NCBI GenBank assembly: GCA_025936675.1
Contig: JAICSX010000044.1
Coordinates: 1-16,361 of the forward strand
DNA length: 16,361 nt
DNA from: Sphingomonas sp.
GTDB lineage: Bacteria > Pseudomonadota > Alphaproteobacteria > Sphingomonadales > Sphingomonadaceae
Direction: 5' to 3'
A program made the translations under genes and the position numbers. The notes beneath the pieces were generated by a model. The model was not told where the DNA came from. It saw only the letters and a list, made by a program, of their open reading frames with translations, and ran no database searches. The number at the start of each line of letters is the position of its first letter. Position 1 is the first letter of the stretch. Shown here one piece after another: positions 7,975 through 13,923 of the stretch.

Positions 7975-8796
7975 ATGAGCGGGCCGAGCGAGCTCACCGA
8001 GGAAGAATATCTGGAGCTTCTGAAGCCGCTGGCGAGGGAGCTGAGCGGAATGGCGCGCTGGGTTTCCGAGACGAACCAGCGGCTGGTGATCATCTTCGAA
8101 GGGCGCGACACGGCCGGCAAGGGCGGCTCGATCGATATGTTCGCTCGGCTTCTCAATCCGCGCCAGTGCCGCGTCGTCGCGCTTCCCAGCCCGAGCGAGC
8201 GCGAGACCACGCAATGGTATTTTCAGCGCTACATCGAGCATCTGCCCGCATCAGGCGAAATCGTCCTTTTCGACCGCAGCTGGTACAATCGGGCAGGCGT
8301 CGAGAAGGTCATGGGCTTCTGCACGCCCGACCAGACGCAGGACTTCCTCAACATCGCGCCCGACTTCGAGCGTCACCTGATCGACGACGGCATGCTGCTG
8401 TTCAAATACTGGCTCTGCTGCGACCAGCGGGTGCAGGAGAATCGGTTCGAGAACCGCCTCAACAATCCAATGAAGCGCTGGAAGCTCTCGTCGATCGATA
8501 TCAAGGCGCGCGAGCATTACGACGATTACACGGAGGCACGCGAGCTGATGCTTGCCGCGACGCACACGGACTTTGCGCCGTGGACATTGATCGACTTCAA
8601 TGACCAGCCGCTCGGTCGCCTGACCTTGCTTCGGGACCTCCTCGATCGGGTGCCGGACACCGAGTTGCCGCTGGCCGACATTCCGTGGCCGCCGCTCGAG
8701 CGCGAGCCGTCAAAAGAGCATTATGGGGTGCTGAAGCCGATCCCGAGCTATCCGGTCGATATGCAACAGCTTCGCGGACGGCCAGCGACATCATGA
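7975..8796 (+). CDS. ppk2: Polyphosphate kinase 2 (PPK2 family, single domain)
   Basis: PPK2 enzymes transfer phosphate between inorganic polyphosphate and nucleotides, usually running towards NDP or NMP phosphorylation. This 273-residue cytoplasmic protein shows the complete single-domain fold: Walker A FEGRDTAGKGG (G43-K49), Walker B with VLFDRSWYNRAGVEKVMGF (D100, R101), and the lid module RFENRLNNPMKRWKLS (157-172), then KAREHYDDYTEAR. The length fits class I enzymes, which act mainly on ADP or GDP, but class cannot be fixed by eye. The ATG at 7975 is preceded by a run of five G about 6 nt upstream. The gene is divergent from the Asp-box protein and is followed after 66 nt by the DUF4956 gene on the same strand, probably in one transcript. 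No PPK1 or exopolyphosphatase gene is in the window. Confidence 0.93.
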   Translation: MSGPSELTEEEYLELLKPLARELSGMARWVSETNQRLVIIFEGRDTAGKGGSIDMFARLLNPRQCRVVALPSPSERETTQWYFQRYIEHLPASGEIVLFDRSWYNRAGVEKVMGFCTPDQTQDFLNIAPDFERHLIDDGMLLFKYWLCCDQRVQENRFENRLNNPMKRWKLSSIDIKAREHYDDYTEARELMLAATHTDFAPWTLIDFNDQPLGRLTLLRDLLDRVPDTELPLADIPWPPLEREPSKEHYGVLKPIPSYPVDMQQLRGRPATS

Positions 8797-8862
8797 TGAC
8801 GTGCATCACTGAACCATGTGACTGAACCGCGCCGGAGTGGCGCTTGCAAGGGGGACAAGCGG

Positions 8863-9519
8863 ATGCGTGCAGGGAAATTGCTGCTTGAGATTACCGCTTA
8901 TTATCTGATCATCGCGCTTGCGGTTTATGTCGCGCTGAAGTTTTGGCCAAGCCTTAGGGGATATCTCCCTATTGGCGGCGTCGAGCAGCTGATCAGCCAG
9001 CCGACCAAGAACCCGCTGCAAGCAAGCGAGGCGGTGCGCGCCGCGCATGTCGCCAACTTCGGGCAGAGCGTGTTCTGGCTGGTCGTTGCAATGATCGCCG
9101 CGATTCTCGTCTCGCTGCCGATCAGCTGGACCTACATGGCAGTGCGCGGCGGTGACGAATATGACCAGTCGCTGGTCAACACGATCATCGTGCTTCCGAT
9201 GGTCGTCACCGGCATCGTCATCATCGTCCAGAACAGCTTGGCCCTCGCTTTCTCTCTGGCCGGCATTGCGGGCGCGGTGCGCTTCCGAAACTCGCTCAAA
9301 AGCTCGGGCGACGCGCTGTTCATACTGCTCGCCGTCGCCACCGGCTTGGCGGCCGGCATCGGCGCGATCGAGCTCGCAGCGGTGATCAGCATATTCTTCA
9401 ACTATTGCTTCGCGATCCTGTGGGTCACCGAATATGGCGAGCGCGCAGGCATGAAGCGCTTCCTCGCCGATTATCGCGTCGATGAGACCGTCGTCGTCGT
9501 CGAAGAAAAGTCTAGTTGA
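8863..9519 (+). CDS. DUF4956 family integral membrane protein
   Basis: This 218-residue protein matches the DUF4956 pattern: VNTIIVLPMVVTGIVIIVQN (about 105-124), SLALAFSLAGIAGAVRFRNS (125-144) and then ALFILLAVATGLAAGIGAIE. The AxRFR element after a glycine-rich helix, and the helix after it, are the family's signature. About six hydrophobic segments are visible (6-25, 67-90, 107-124, 126-139, 150-169, 170-188), with a charged C-terminal tail. The ATG at 8863 has AAGGGGG 8 nt upstream; the longer reading from 8818 lacks this. In other bacteria DUF4956 proteins are encoded beside VTC-type polyphosphate polymerase and CotH proteins; here the upstream neighbour is PPK2 and the convergent one is CotH-like. 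The biochemical function is not established. The stop codon overlaps the 3' end of the CotH-like gene by 8 bp. Confidence 0.85.
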   Translation: MRAGKLLLEITAYYLIIALAVYVALKFWPSLRGYLPIGGVEQLISQPTKNPLQASEAVRAAHVANFGQSVFWLVVAMIAAILVSLPISWTYMAVRGGDEYDQSLVNTIIVLPMVVTGIVIIVQNSLALAFSLAGIAGAVRFRNSLKSSGDALFILLAVATGLAAGIGAIELAAVISIFFNYCFAILWVTEYGERAGMKRFLADYRVDETVVVVEEKSS

Positions 9520-10528
9520 CGCAGCTCTTCAGCATTTTTCCGCTGGCGACGTCGTTGAAGAAGCCGTCGATGTAGGCAGCCGCCTTCGCCTGCTCGCGCG
9601 GGTTTAGGCCCGGGATCGTTGCGAACAGGCCCGTGAACTCCGCACGCCGCGGTGACAGAGTGGCTGCAACAGCCTGCGCCTGCGCCATGTGCGCGCAATA
9701 GCCGCGATAGTTGCGCTGACGGACGTTGCTGACCGGAATGCCCTCGGGCGGGACGGCGTAGGGAGCGTCGACCAGCCCGGAATAGTCGAAGTCATAAGGA
9801 ACGGGCGTGAGCACCCCGCCTGGCGCCGCCGACATCAGCCGCGTGTTGTGGCAGCATTCCGTTCCCTGCGGACCGGCGCGGAGCGACCAGTCGAAATTGC
9901 TGATCATATATTCGAATATCGCCACGCGGGCGCCTGCGGTCGCGTCAATCTGCGACAGCGGAACGATCGCGCCCATATGTGCCTGGCTCATCCCGTTGCG
10001 CTTGGCGACGTCGCTGAAATCCTCGACGAAGAAGCCGACGCGCGAGATGTAGGGGCGGCCGCTCTCGTCGAGATAATCGACGTTCGCGAGGCGCGCGCGG
10101 AAGCTCTCCGGAGTCATGAGGTTGTAGAGCCGATAGGCCGAATATTCGAGCAGGACCTTCTGCTGGAAATCCGCGGACTTCTTGCAGAAGACCGTGAGCT
10201 TCAGATGCTTTTGATGCTCGAATAGCGAGCCCGCCGGCGCCGGTTGGGTGAGGTCGACACGAAGCGGCGGGAAGTCACAAGTGTCCTTGCTCAGGCGCGT
10301 GATCCCGCGCGGCGTAAGCGTGATCGGATAAGCGACGCCGTTTACGGTCATCGTCGCCGGGCGCGGAGTCGCGGAACGGTTGGACGTCAGCGACGCCATC
10401 GGACCCTGGATCGTCACCTGGATCGGTGCATCGCTGGCGAACAGCGGCGTTGCAGGCTTGGGCTCCTTCGCCAATGCGCCGCTCGACGCCAACGCGAGCG
10501 CCGCAACAACTCCGATGCATCTCTTCAT
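9512..10528 (-). CDS. Exported CotH-kinase-like protein
   Basis: This 338-residue protein has a signal peptide (MKRCIGVVAALALASSGALA, cleavage after about residue 20). The body resembles the CotH atypical kinase family: LKLTVFC (K110, candidate nucleotide-binding Lys), KVLLEYSAYRLYNLMTPESF (124-143), VGFFVEDFSDVAKRNG (164-179), then SNFDWS (210-215), CCHNTRL (225-231) and PVPYDFDYSGLVD (242-254). The NxDW...HN...PxDFD series corresponds to the CotH catalytic and metal-binding region. Similarity is judged by eye and is distant. The start at 10528 has a perfect AAGGAGG 6 nt upstream (10541-10535). It lies 17 nt after the phosphatase stop, so the two form an operon and share periplasmic targeting. 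A role in phosphorylating cell-surface proteins is possible. Several Cys residues (84, 115, 225, 226, 278) suit an oxidising compartment. Confidence 0.68.
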   Translation of the reverse strand: MKRCIGVVAALALASSGALAKEPKPATPLFASDAPIQVTIQGPMASLTSNRSATPRPATMTVNGVAYPITLTPRGITRLSKDTCDFPPLRVDLTQPAPAGSLFEHQKHLKLTVFCKKSADFQQKVLLEYSAYRLYNLMTPESFRARLANVDYLDESGRPYISRVGFFVEDFSDVAKRNGMSQAHMGAIVPLSQIDATAGARVAIFEYMISNFDWSLRAGPQGTECCHNTRLMSAAPGGVLTPVPYDFDYSGLVDAPYAVPPEGIPVSNVRQRNYRGYCAHMAQAQAVAATLSPRRAEFTGLFATIPGLNPREQAKAAAYIDGFFNDVASGKMLKSCVN

Positions 10529-10545
10529 GTGCCCCCTCCTTGGAT

Positions 10546-11589
10546 TCACGGCGCCCGCGGCACGCTGTGCGGTATCATTTGGTCGCCGATGATCTCGAGC
10601 CAGGTGAGCGGTCCGCCATACGCGCGTGAAATGCCGGTATCGATCCGCGCGAGCTTGCCGCCGTACAGGATCTGGATCTCGGCCCTTTGCGGCGTGTGAG
10701 CGACTACCATGCGCTGCGCGCCATAAGCGGCGAGAACGGCATCAAGCTCCTGCTCGGAGGTGAGCGGCGGCGGTGGCGGCTTTGCAGCGGCGCGCGCGGC
10801 CTGAGCATCGCTGTCGATCATCAAGAGGCCGCGGTACCAGAGCGGGCCGAGCGGATCGCTGAGCACAGAGGCAGTGCTGTCGTCACCCGCCGCCATGGCC
10901 GCGGCAACGCGCTTGTTCACCGCATCGATCGGCTGCTTTGCATATTCGGCGCTGATTCCGCCGTGGGCGAACAAAGTACCGCCGATCTTGAGGATCGCGG
11001 GATTGCGCGTCGCCCATTGGCCAAGGTCGCCCGACGGCATCCATGCTAGCTTATGCTCGATCCAGCCGAGCGGATGATCACCCAGCCACTTGGCACGCGC
11101 CTGGTCGGGCGTGAGCGGCGGCGTTTGCGCCCTGTAGAAGGCCTCGATCTGCGCGCGATTGGCCTCGTACACCTTGTCTCGGCGCGCAGCCGACTGGCCG
11201 TCGACAAATGCCGCATATTCGCCCGGCGTCGTATAGCGATAGTCGCCGATGAGGTTCATCGCCTCGTGGTTGCCGAGGATTACGTAAACCTTGCCTCCGG
11301 CGCGCGGCGCTTCCTTCTGGAGCTGCTGCAGGTCGCGGATGATCTTTAGCGAATCCGCCCACCTGTCGGCGATGTCGCCCATCTGGACGAGGATCGTATT
11401 ACCGCCTGCCCAATGGCCGCGCGCATCCTCGATTCCCGCAGCCCTGGCGATGGTTCGCCATGCATCGAAATCGCCATGGAGGTCGCCTACGGCGACGAGG
11501 CGCTGATTAGCCGGCGCGGCGCTCAATGCGGCGGCGCTCACAAGCGAAGCGAACAACGCGGCAATGGCAAGCACGAGCCGTCGAACCAA
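10546..11589 (-). CDS. Exported Shewanella-like PPP-family metallophosphatase
   Basis: This is a calcineurin-like metallophosphoesterase of the PPP superfamily, Shewanella-like (SLP/Shelph) branch (347 aa). The dinuclear-metal motifs are complete: GDLHGD (D36, H38), GDIADR (D72, D75), GNHEAMN (N107, H108), FAHGG (H209) and VVAHTP (H298); WYRG at 251-254 is typical of the SLP group. GDIADR lacks the Gly of the eukaryotic GDxVDRG. Residues 1-25 form a signal peptide (VRRLVLAIAALFASLVSAAA), so the enzyme acts in the periplasm. I choose the TTG at 11589 because GAGGAG (11603-11598) lies 8 nt upstream and the signal peptide starts there; ATG at 11628 and GTG at 11631 are in-frame alternatives that would put 13-14 polar residues in front. 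The CotH-like gene follows after 17 nt. Substrate is unknown; phosphoprotein or phosphomonoester are the family options. Confidence 0.85.
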   Translation of the reverse strand: MVRRLVLAIAALFASLVSAAALSAAPANQRLVAVGDLHGDFDAWRTIARAAGIEDARGHWAGGNTILVQMGDIADRWADSLKIIRDLQQLQKEAPRAGGKVYVILGNHEAMNLIGDYRYTTPGEYAAFVDGQSAARRDKVYEANRAQIEAFYRAQTPPLTPDQARAKWLGDHPLGWIEHKLAWMPSGDLGQWATRNPAILKIGGTLFAHGGISAEYAKQPIDAVNKRVAAAMAAGDDSTASVLSDPLGPLWYRGLLMIDSDAQAARAAAKPPPPPLTSEQELDAVLAAYGAQRMVVAHTPQRAEIQILYGGKLARIDTGISRAYGGPLTWLEIIGDQMIPHSVPRAP

Positions 11590-11597
11590 CGCTTTTG

Positions 11598-11603
11598 CTC
11601 CTC
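11598..11603 (-). promoter_or_regulatory. Shine-Dalgarno GAGGAG deciding a TTG start
   Basis: GAGGAG on the minus strand is 8 nt before the TTG at 11589 and lies inside the longer open frame that begins at 11631. It is the strongest ribosome binding site near the phosphatase gene and the signal peptide begins directly after it, which supports TTG as the start. Confidence 0.55.
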
Positions 11604-11709
11604 GATCAGGCGGCAAACACTGTCGCATCACGGACGTTGGACGGCAATGCCGTTAATCTCGTGTTGTGCGGGCTTCGACCAATCTACTGTTGCTATCGAC
11701 CGGATTCGC

Positions 11710-11740
11710 TTGAAGTCGTTTCATGCATCCACGATATATT
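11710..11740 (+). promoter_or_regulatory. Possible promoter of the Bax-inhibitor-1 gene
   Basis: TATATT at 11735-11740 matches 5 of 6 positions of a sigma70 -10 element. TTGAAG at 11710-11715 is the best -35 candidate, but the spacing is 19 nt, longer than ideal. Transcription would start about 35 nt before the ATG at 11783, leaving a short leader containing a 5-bp CGGGC/GCCCG hairpin (11753-11767) just before the ribosome binding site. Confidence 0.3.
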
Positions 11741-11782
11741 AGGCGTAGCGACCGGGCCTTTTGCCCGCGCAAAGGAGATCAA

Positions 11783-12529
11783 ATGGCCAACTGGCAAGAC
11801 CCGCAAACGACCGGCGTGAACGCCGCGACGGTAGGCGTACCGCGCGCTACCCGCGATGTCGGCCTGCGATCCTACATGCTCTCGGTCTACAATTACATGG
11901 CGTCCGGCGTGCTCCTGACGGGCATCGTGGCGATGCTGTTCGCCCAAAGCAGCCTCATCAACTACATCGTCAATCCTGCGACGGGCCAGGCGACGCCGCT
12001 TTTCTGGGTCGCGCTGTTCGCGCCGCTGGCGATCGTCTTCGTCCTCGGCTTTGGCATCAACCGCATTTCCGCAGCAACTGCACAAGCGCTCTTCTGGGTC
12101 TATGCGGCGTTGATCGGCGTCCAATTCTCGAGCCTGTTCCTAGTCTATACCGGGACGTCGATCGCCCAGGCGTTCTTCGCGACGGCGGCTGCGTTCCTGG
12201 GCCTCAGCCTCTACGGCTACACGACCAAGCGGGATCTGTCTGGCATCGGCACGTTCCTGATCATGGGCGTGGTCGGAATCCTGGTCGCCATGGTGCTGAA
12301 CTTTTTCCTGCGATCGCCCGGGCTCAATCTGGCGATCAGCGCAATCGGCGTGCTCGTGTTCGCGGGCCTCACTGCCTATGACTCGCAGAAGATCAAGAGC
12401 ATCTATTTCGCGGTTGCAGGCAATGGCGAGGCGATGGCGAAGACGGCCGTGATCGGCGCGCTCAATCTCTACCTCGACTTCATCAACATGTTCCTGTTCC
12501 TGCTGCGCTTGTTCGGCGACCGCCGCTAA
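11783..12529 (+). CDS. Bax inhibitor-1/YccA family membrane protein
   Basis: This is a 248-residue inner-membrane protein of the Bax inhibitor-1 (TMBIM/YbhL/YccA) family, whose members form pH-sensitive calcium leak channels or interact with FtsH. About seven hydrophobic helices are visible, starting at YMASGVLLTGIVAMLF. Diagnostic parts are the N-terminal RSYMLSVYNYM, SLYGYTTKRDLSGIGTFLIM in the middle, and the C-terminal FAGLTAYDSQKIKSIY followed by GALNLYLDFINMFLFLLRLF, which carry the conserved acidic residues (TAYDSQ and LYLDFIN). The ATG at 11783 has AAAGGAG (11771-11777) 5 nt upstream. The gene is divergent from the phosphatase gene and is closed by a strong terminator, so it is probably transcribed alone. 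Nearest named relative is YbhL; physiological role here is unknown. Confidence 0.93.
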   Translation: MANWQDPQTTGVNAATVGVPRATRDVGLRSYMLSVYNYMASGVLLTGIVAMLFAQSSLINYIVNPATGQATPLFWVALFAPLAIVFVLGFGINRISAATAQALFWVYAALIGVQFSSLFLVYTGTSIAQAFFATAAAFLGLSLYGYTTKRDLSGIGTFLIMGVVGILVAMVLNFFLRSPGLNLAISAIGVLVFAGLTAYDSQKIKSIYFAVAGNGEAMAKTAVIGALNLYLDFINMFLFLLRLFGDRR

Positions 12530-12550
12530 AGGCACGGGCAGCAAAAAAGA

Positions 12551-12586
12551 GAGGGCCGGTGGAGCAATCCGCCGGCCCTTCCTTTT
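12551..12586 (+). terminator. Intrinsic terminator after the Bax-inhibitor-1 gene
   Basis: A 12-bp GC-rich stem pairs 12552-12563 (AGGGCCGGTGGA) with 12568-12579 (TCCGCCGGCCCT), with one G-T wobble and a GCAA tetraloop. It is followed by TCCTTTT. It begins 22 nt after the stop codon of the upstream gene. The A-rich run at 12543-12548 on its left side suggests it may also stop transcription from the other direction, although no gene converges on it here. Confidence 0.88.
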
Positions 12587-12801
12587 GGGCGATTTTGTTC
12601 AAAGGCATTCCCGGTCCTGCCAGTTTGGGTTCAAGCGGAAGTGGCAGGACCGGTCTTGTGCAAGCACCCGGGGGGTAAGGCTGGGTGCGAAAACAGGTTT
12701 AACCGAGTCGGTGTTAAGCCCGATCAAAGGGACATGGTTAGCGAAACAGAAAGAAGGTGGGGCTCTGCGCAACGGCAAAGCAGACAGGTTCGTTATCTCC
12801 A
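12587..12801 (+). other. Hairpin-rich leader upstream of the DUF4186 gene
   Basis: This stretch between a terminator and the DUF4186 start has no convincing coding capacity. It holds four successive potential hairpins: a perfect 12-bp arm pair (12611-12622 with 12642-12653), GCACCC (12664-12669) with GGGTGC (12683-12688), an 8-bp pair GGTTTAAC (12696-12703) with GTTAAGCC (12713-12720) including one wobble, and TCTGC (12764-12768) with GCAGA (12780-12784). This could be a structured 5' leader, a small RNA, or chance pairing in GC-rich DNA. No known riboswitch family was recognised. Confidence 0.35.
12611..12653. repeat. Perfect 12-bp inverted repeat with 19-nt spacer
   Basis: CCGGTCCTGCCA at 12611-12622 is the exact reverse complement of TGGCAGGACCGG at 12642-12653; the spacer is 19 nt. 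There is no T-run after it, so it is not a normal intrinsic terminator, and one already stands 30 nt upstream. It may be a structural element of an RNA or a protein binding dyad. Confidence 0.75.
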
Positions 12802-13170
12802 ATGGCCATGCGTGATTTGGACACCGTCTTTGAAAAGCTGGCGCATTCGCCCTTTCGAACGAAGTTCCGGCTGAACGCGAAGGAACGTGCCTATCTCGAC
12901 GACCGCGGCATGGATGTGGTGCGCGAGCATGCGCGCGATTTTGTCACGAAGCGCCTCGCCCCGGCGGCTCCGTCAAATGATGGAAGGCAGACTCCGTGGC
13001 GTGGGCACCCGGTTTTTGTCGCGCAGCATGCAACGGGGACGTGCTGCCGGTCGTGCCTCGCCAAATGGCACGCGATTCCCGCCGGGCGCAAACTAAGCGC
13101 GGAGGAGCAGGAGCATGTCGTCAGCGCAATCGAGCGCTGGCTGACCAACGTGCCGGAGCGGAGTTCCTAA
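12802..13170 (+). CDS. DUF4186 family protein
   Basis: This is a 122-residue cytoplasmic protein recognised as DUF4186 from the conserved core DGRQTPWRGHPVFVAQHAT (60-78), then GTCCRSCLAKWHAIPAGR (79-96). The cluster H69, H76, C81, C82, C85 and H90 looks like a metal site, probably zinc, though this is inference. The N-terminal VFEKLAHSPFRTKFRLNAKE and the C-terminal LSAEEQEHVVSAIERWL also fit the family. Function is unknown. I start at the ATG at 12802, close to where family members begin; an ATG at 12808 and a GTG at 12757 are in frame, and no strong Shine-Dalgarno decides between them. An unusual 215-nt structured leader precedes it. Its TAA overlaps the stop codon of the convergent GST gene by 4 bp (13167-13170). 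Confidence 0.85.
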   Translation: MAMRDLDTVFEKLAHSPFRTKFRLNAKERAYLDDRGMDVVREHARDFVTKRLAPAAPSNDGRQTPWRGHPVFVAQHATGTCCRSCLAKWHAIPAGRKLSAEEQEHVVSAIERWLTNVPERSS

Positions 13171-13808
13171 GCCGGCTGCGGCTGCGCCGGAGGCGCCTGC
13201 ATCTCGGCGATAATCTTCTCGTCGATCTCGGTTGCGCGCTTGTACGCTGGGCGCTGCTGCAGCCGATCGCGATACTTGAGGAAGCTGTCGCGCTCCGGAA
13301 GCATGTTGAACTGCAGCGGGAACATGATTTGCGAACCGACATATACGTCGGCCGCGGTAAAGCGGTTGCCGCAGACGTAGTTGCGAAGGCTGAACAGCTC
13401 GTCGAGCACGGCGACGACACGGTCGAAGTTGCCATAGCCGAACATGCGCTCGCGTTCGGCCGTAGGCACCCAACCCATCGCCTGGTTCGACACCGCGGCT
13501 TCGAGCGGACCCGCCGCATAGAACAGCCAGCGGTAATAATCGGCTTTCTCGTCGGAGCTCGGCCCGAGCATCGCCTCCGGGAAGACGTCCGCGAGATAGG
13601 TGCAGATCGCGGCGCATTCGGTGATCACATGATCGCGATGTTTGATCGCCGGGACCTTGCCCATCGGATTGACCGCGAGATACCGCTCGCTCTTGAGCTG
13701 GTCGTAGGCGATTACTTCCGTTTCGTAGGGCTTGCCGACCTCCTCTAGCATCCAGCGGACGATCCGTCCGCGCGACTGCGGGTTGGTGTAAAAGATGAGG
13801 TCAGCCAT
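13167..13808 (-). CDS. Glutathione S-transferase family protein
   Basis: This is a 213-residue cytosolic-type glutathione S-transferase, which conjugates or reduces substrates with glutathione. The N-terminal thioredoxin-like domain (1-75) has LIFYTNPQSRGRIVRWMLEE with candidate catalytic S12, the cis-Pro loop GKVPAI (P53), and the glutathione-binding turn ITECAAICTYLA at 62-73, where Cys65 replaces the usual Ser of the ES pair. The helical C-terminal domain contains the N-capping motif region NRFTAADVYVG (148-158, D154). The last residues are Pro/Gln/Ala-rich. The ATG at 13808 has AGGGAG 8 nt upstream. It lies 115 nt downstream of the M1 peptidase gene on the same strand, in a gap holding an exact GAAC-N7-GAAC site that may be a LexA box. 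Substrate is unknown. Confidence 0.92.
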   Translation of the reverse strand: MADLIFYTNPQSRGRIVRWMLEEVGKPYETEVIAYDQLKSERYLAVNPMGKVPAIKHRDHVITECAAICTYLADVFPEAMLGPSSDEKADYYRWLFYAAGPLEAAVSNQAMGWVPTAERERMFGYGNFDRVVAVLDELFSLRNYVCGNRFTAADVYVGSQIMFPLQFNMLPERDSFLKYRDRLQQRPAYKRATEIDEKIIAEMQAPPAQPQPA

Positions 13809-13827
13809 CGTCGCAACTCCCTGTTTG

Positions 13828-13842
13828 GAACAAACCGAGAAC
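13828..13842 (-). promoter_or_regulatory. Candidate LexA (SOS) box upstream of the GST gene
   Basis: GAACAAACCGAGAAC on the plus strand reads GTTCTCGGTTTGTTC towards the GST gene, an exact alphaproteobacterial SOS box with 7-nt spacing. It ends 20 nt before the GST ATG. A third half-site, GTTC at 13850-13853, follows with the same 7-nt spacing but in inverted orientation. It also overlaps a GTTTG-N3-CAAAC dyad (13823-13835). GST is not a classic SOS gene, so this is less certain than the uvrA site. Confidence 0.5.
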
Positions 13843-13923
13843 TACCCCTGTTCGAGCGACTGCTCAATCATTTCTATTATGGGATTCAAGCATTGCACGC
13901 GGATGAACCGGACCTTGTGACGG

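Noticed and set aside
7940..7978. 12-codon upstream ORF overlapping the ppk2 start
   Set aside because: ATG at 7940 runs to a TGA overlapping the ppk2 ATG, which could imply coupling, but it is very short, has no clear ribosome binding site and no attenuator-like codon pattern.
11690..11782. ybhL-type structured RNA leader before the Bax-inhibitor-1 gene
   Set aside because: Only a 5-bp hairpin (11753-11767) is visible; I could not match the published motif by eye and the leader is short.
12585..12815. 76-codon plus-strand ORF in the DUF4186 leader
   Set aside because: It lacks the codon bias of neighbouring genes, begins within the terminator tail and overlaps the DUF4186 start in another frame.
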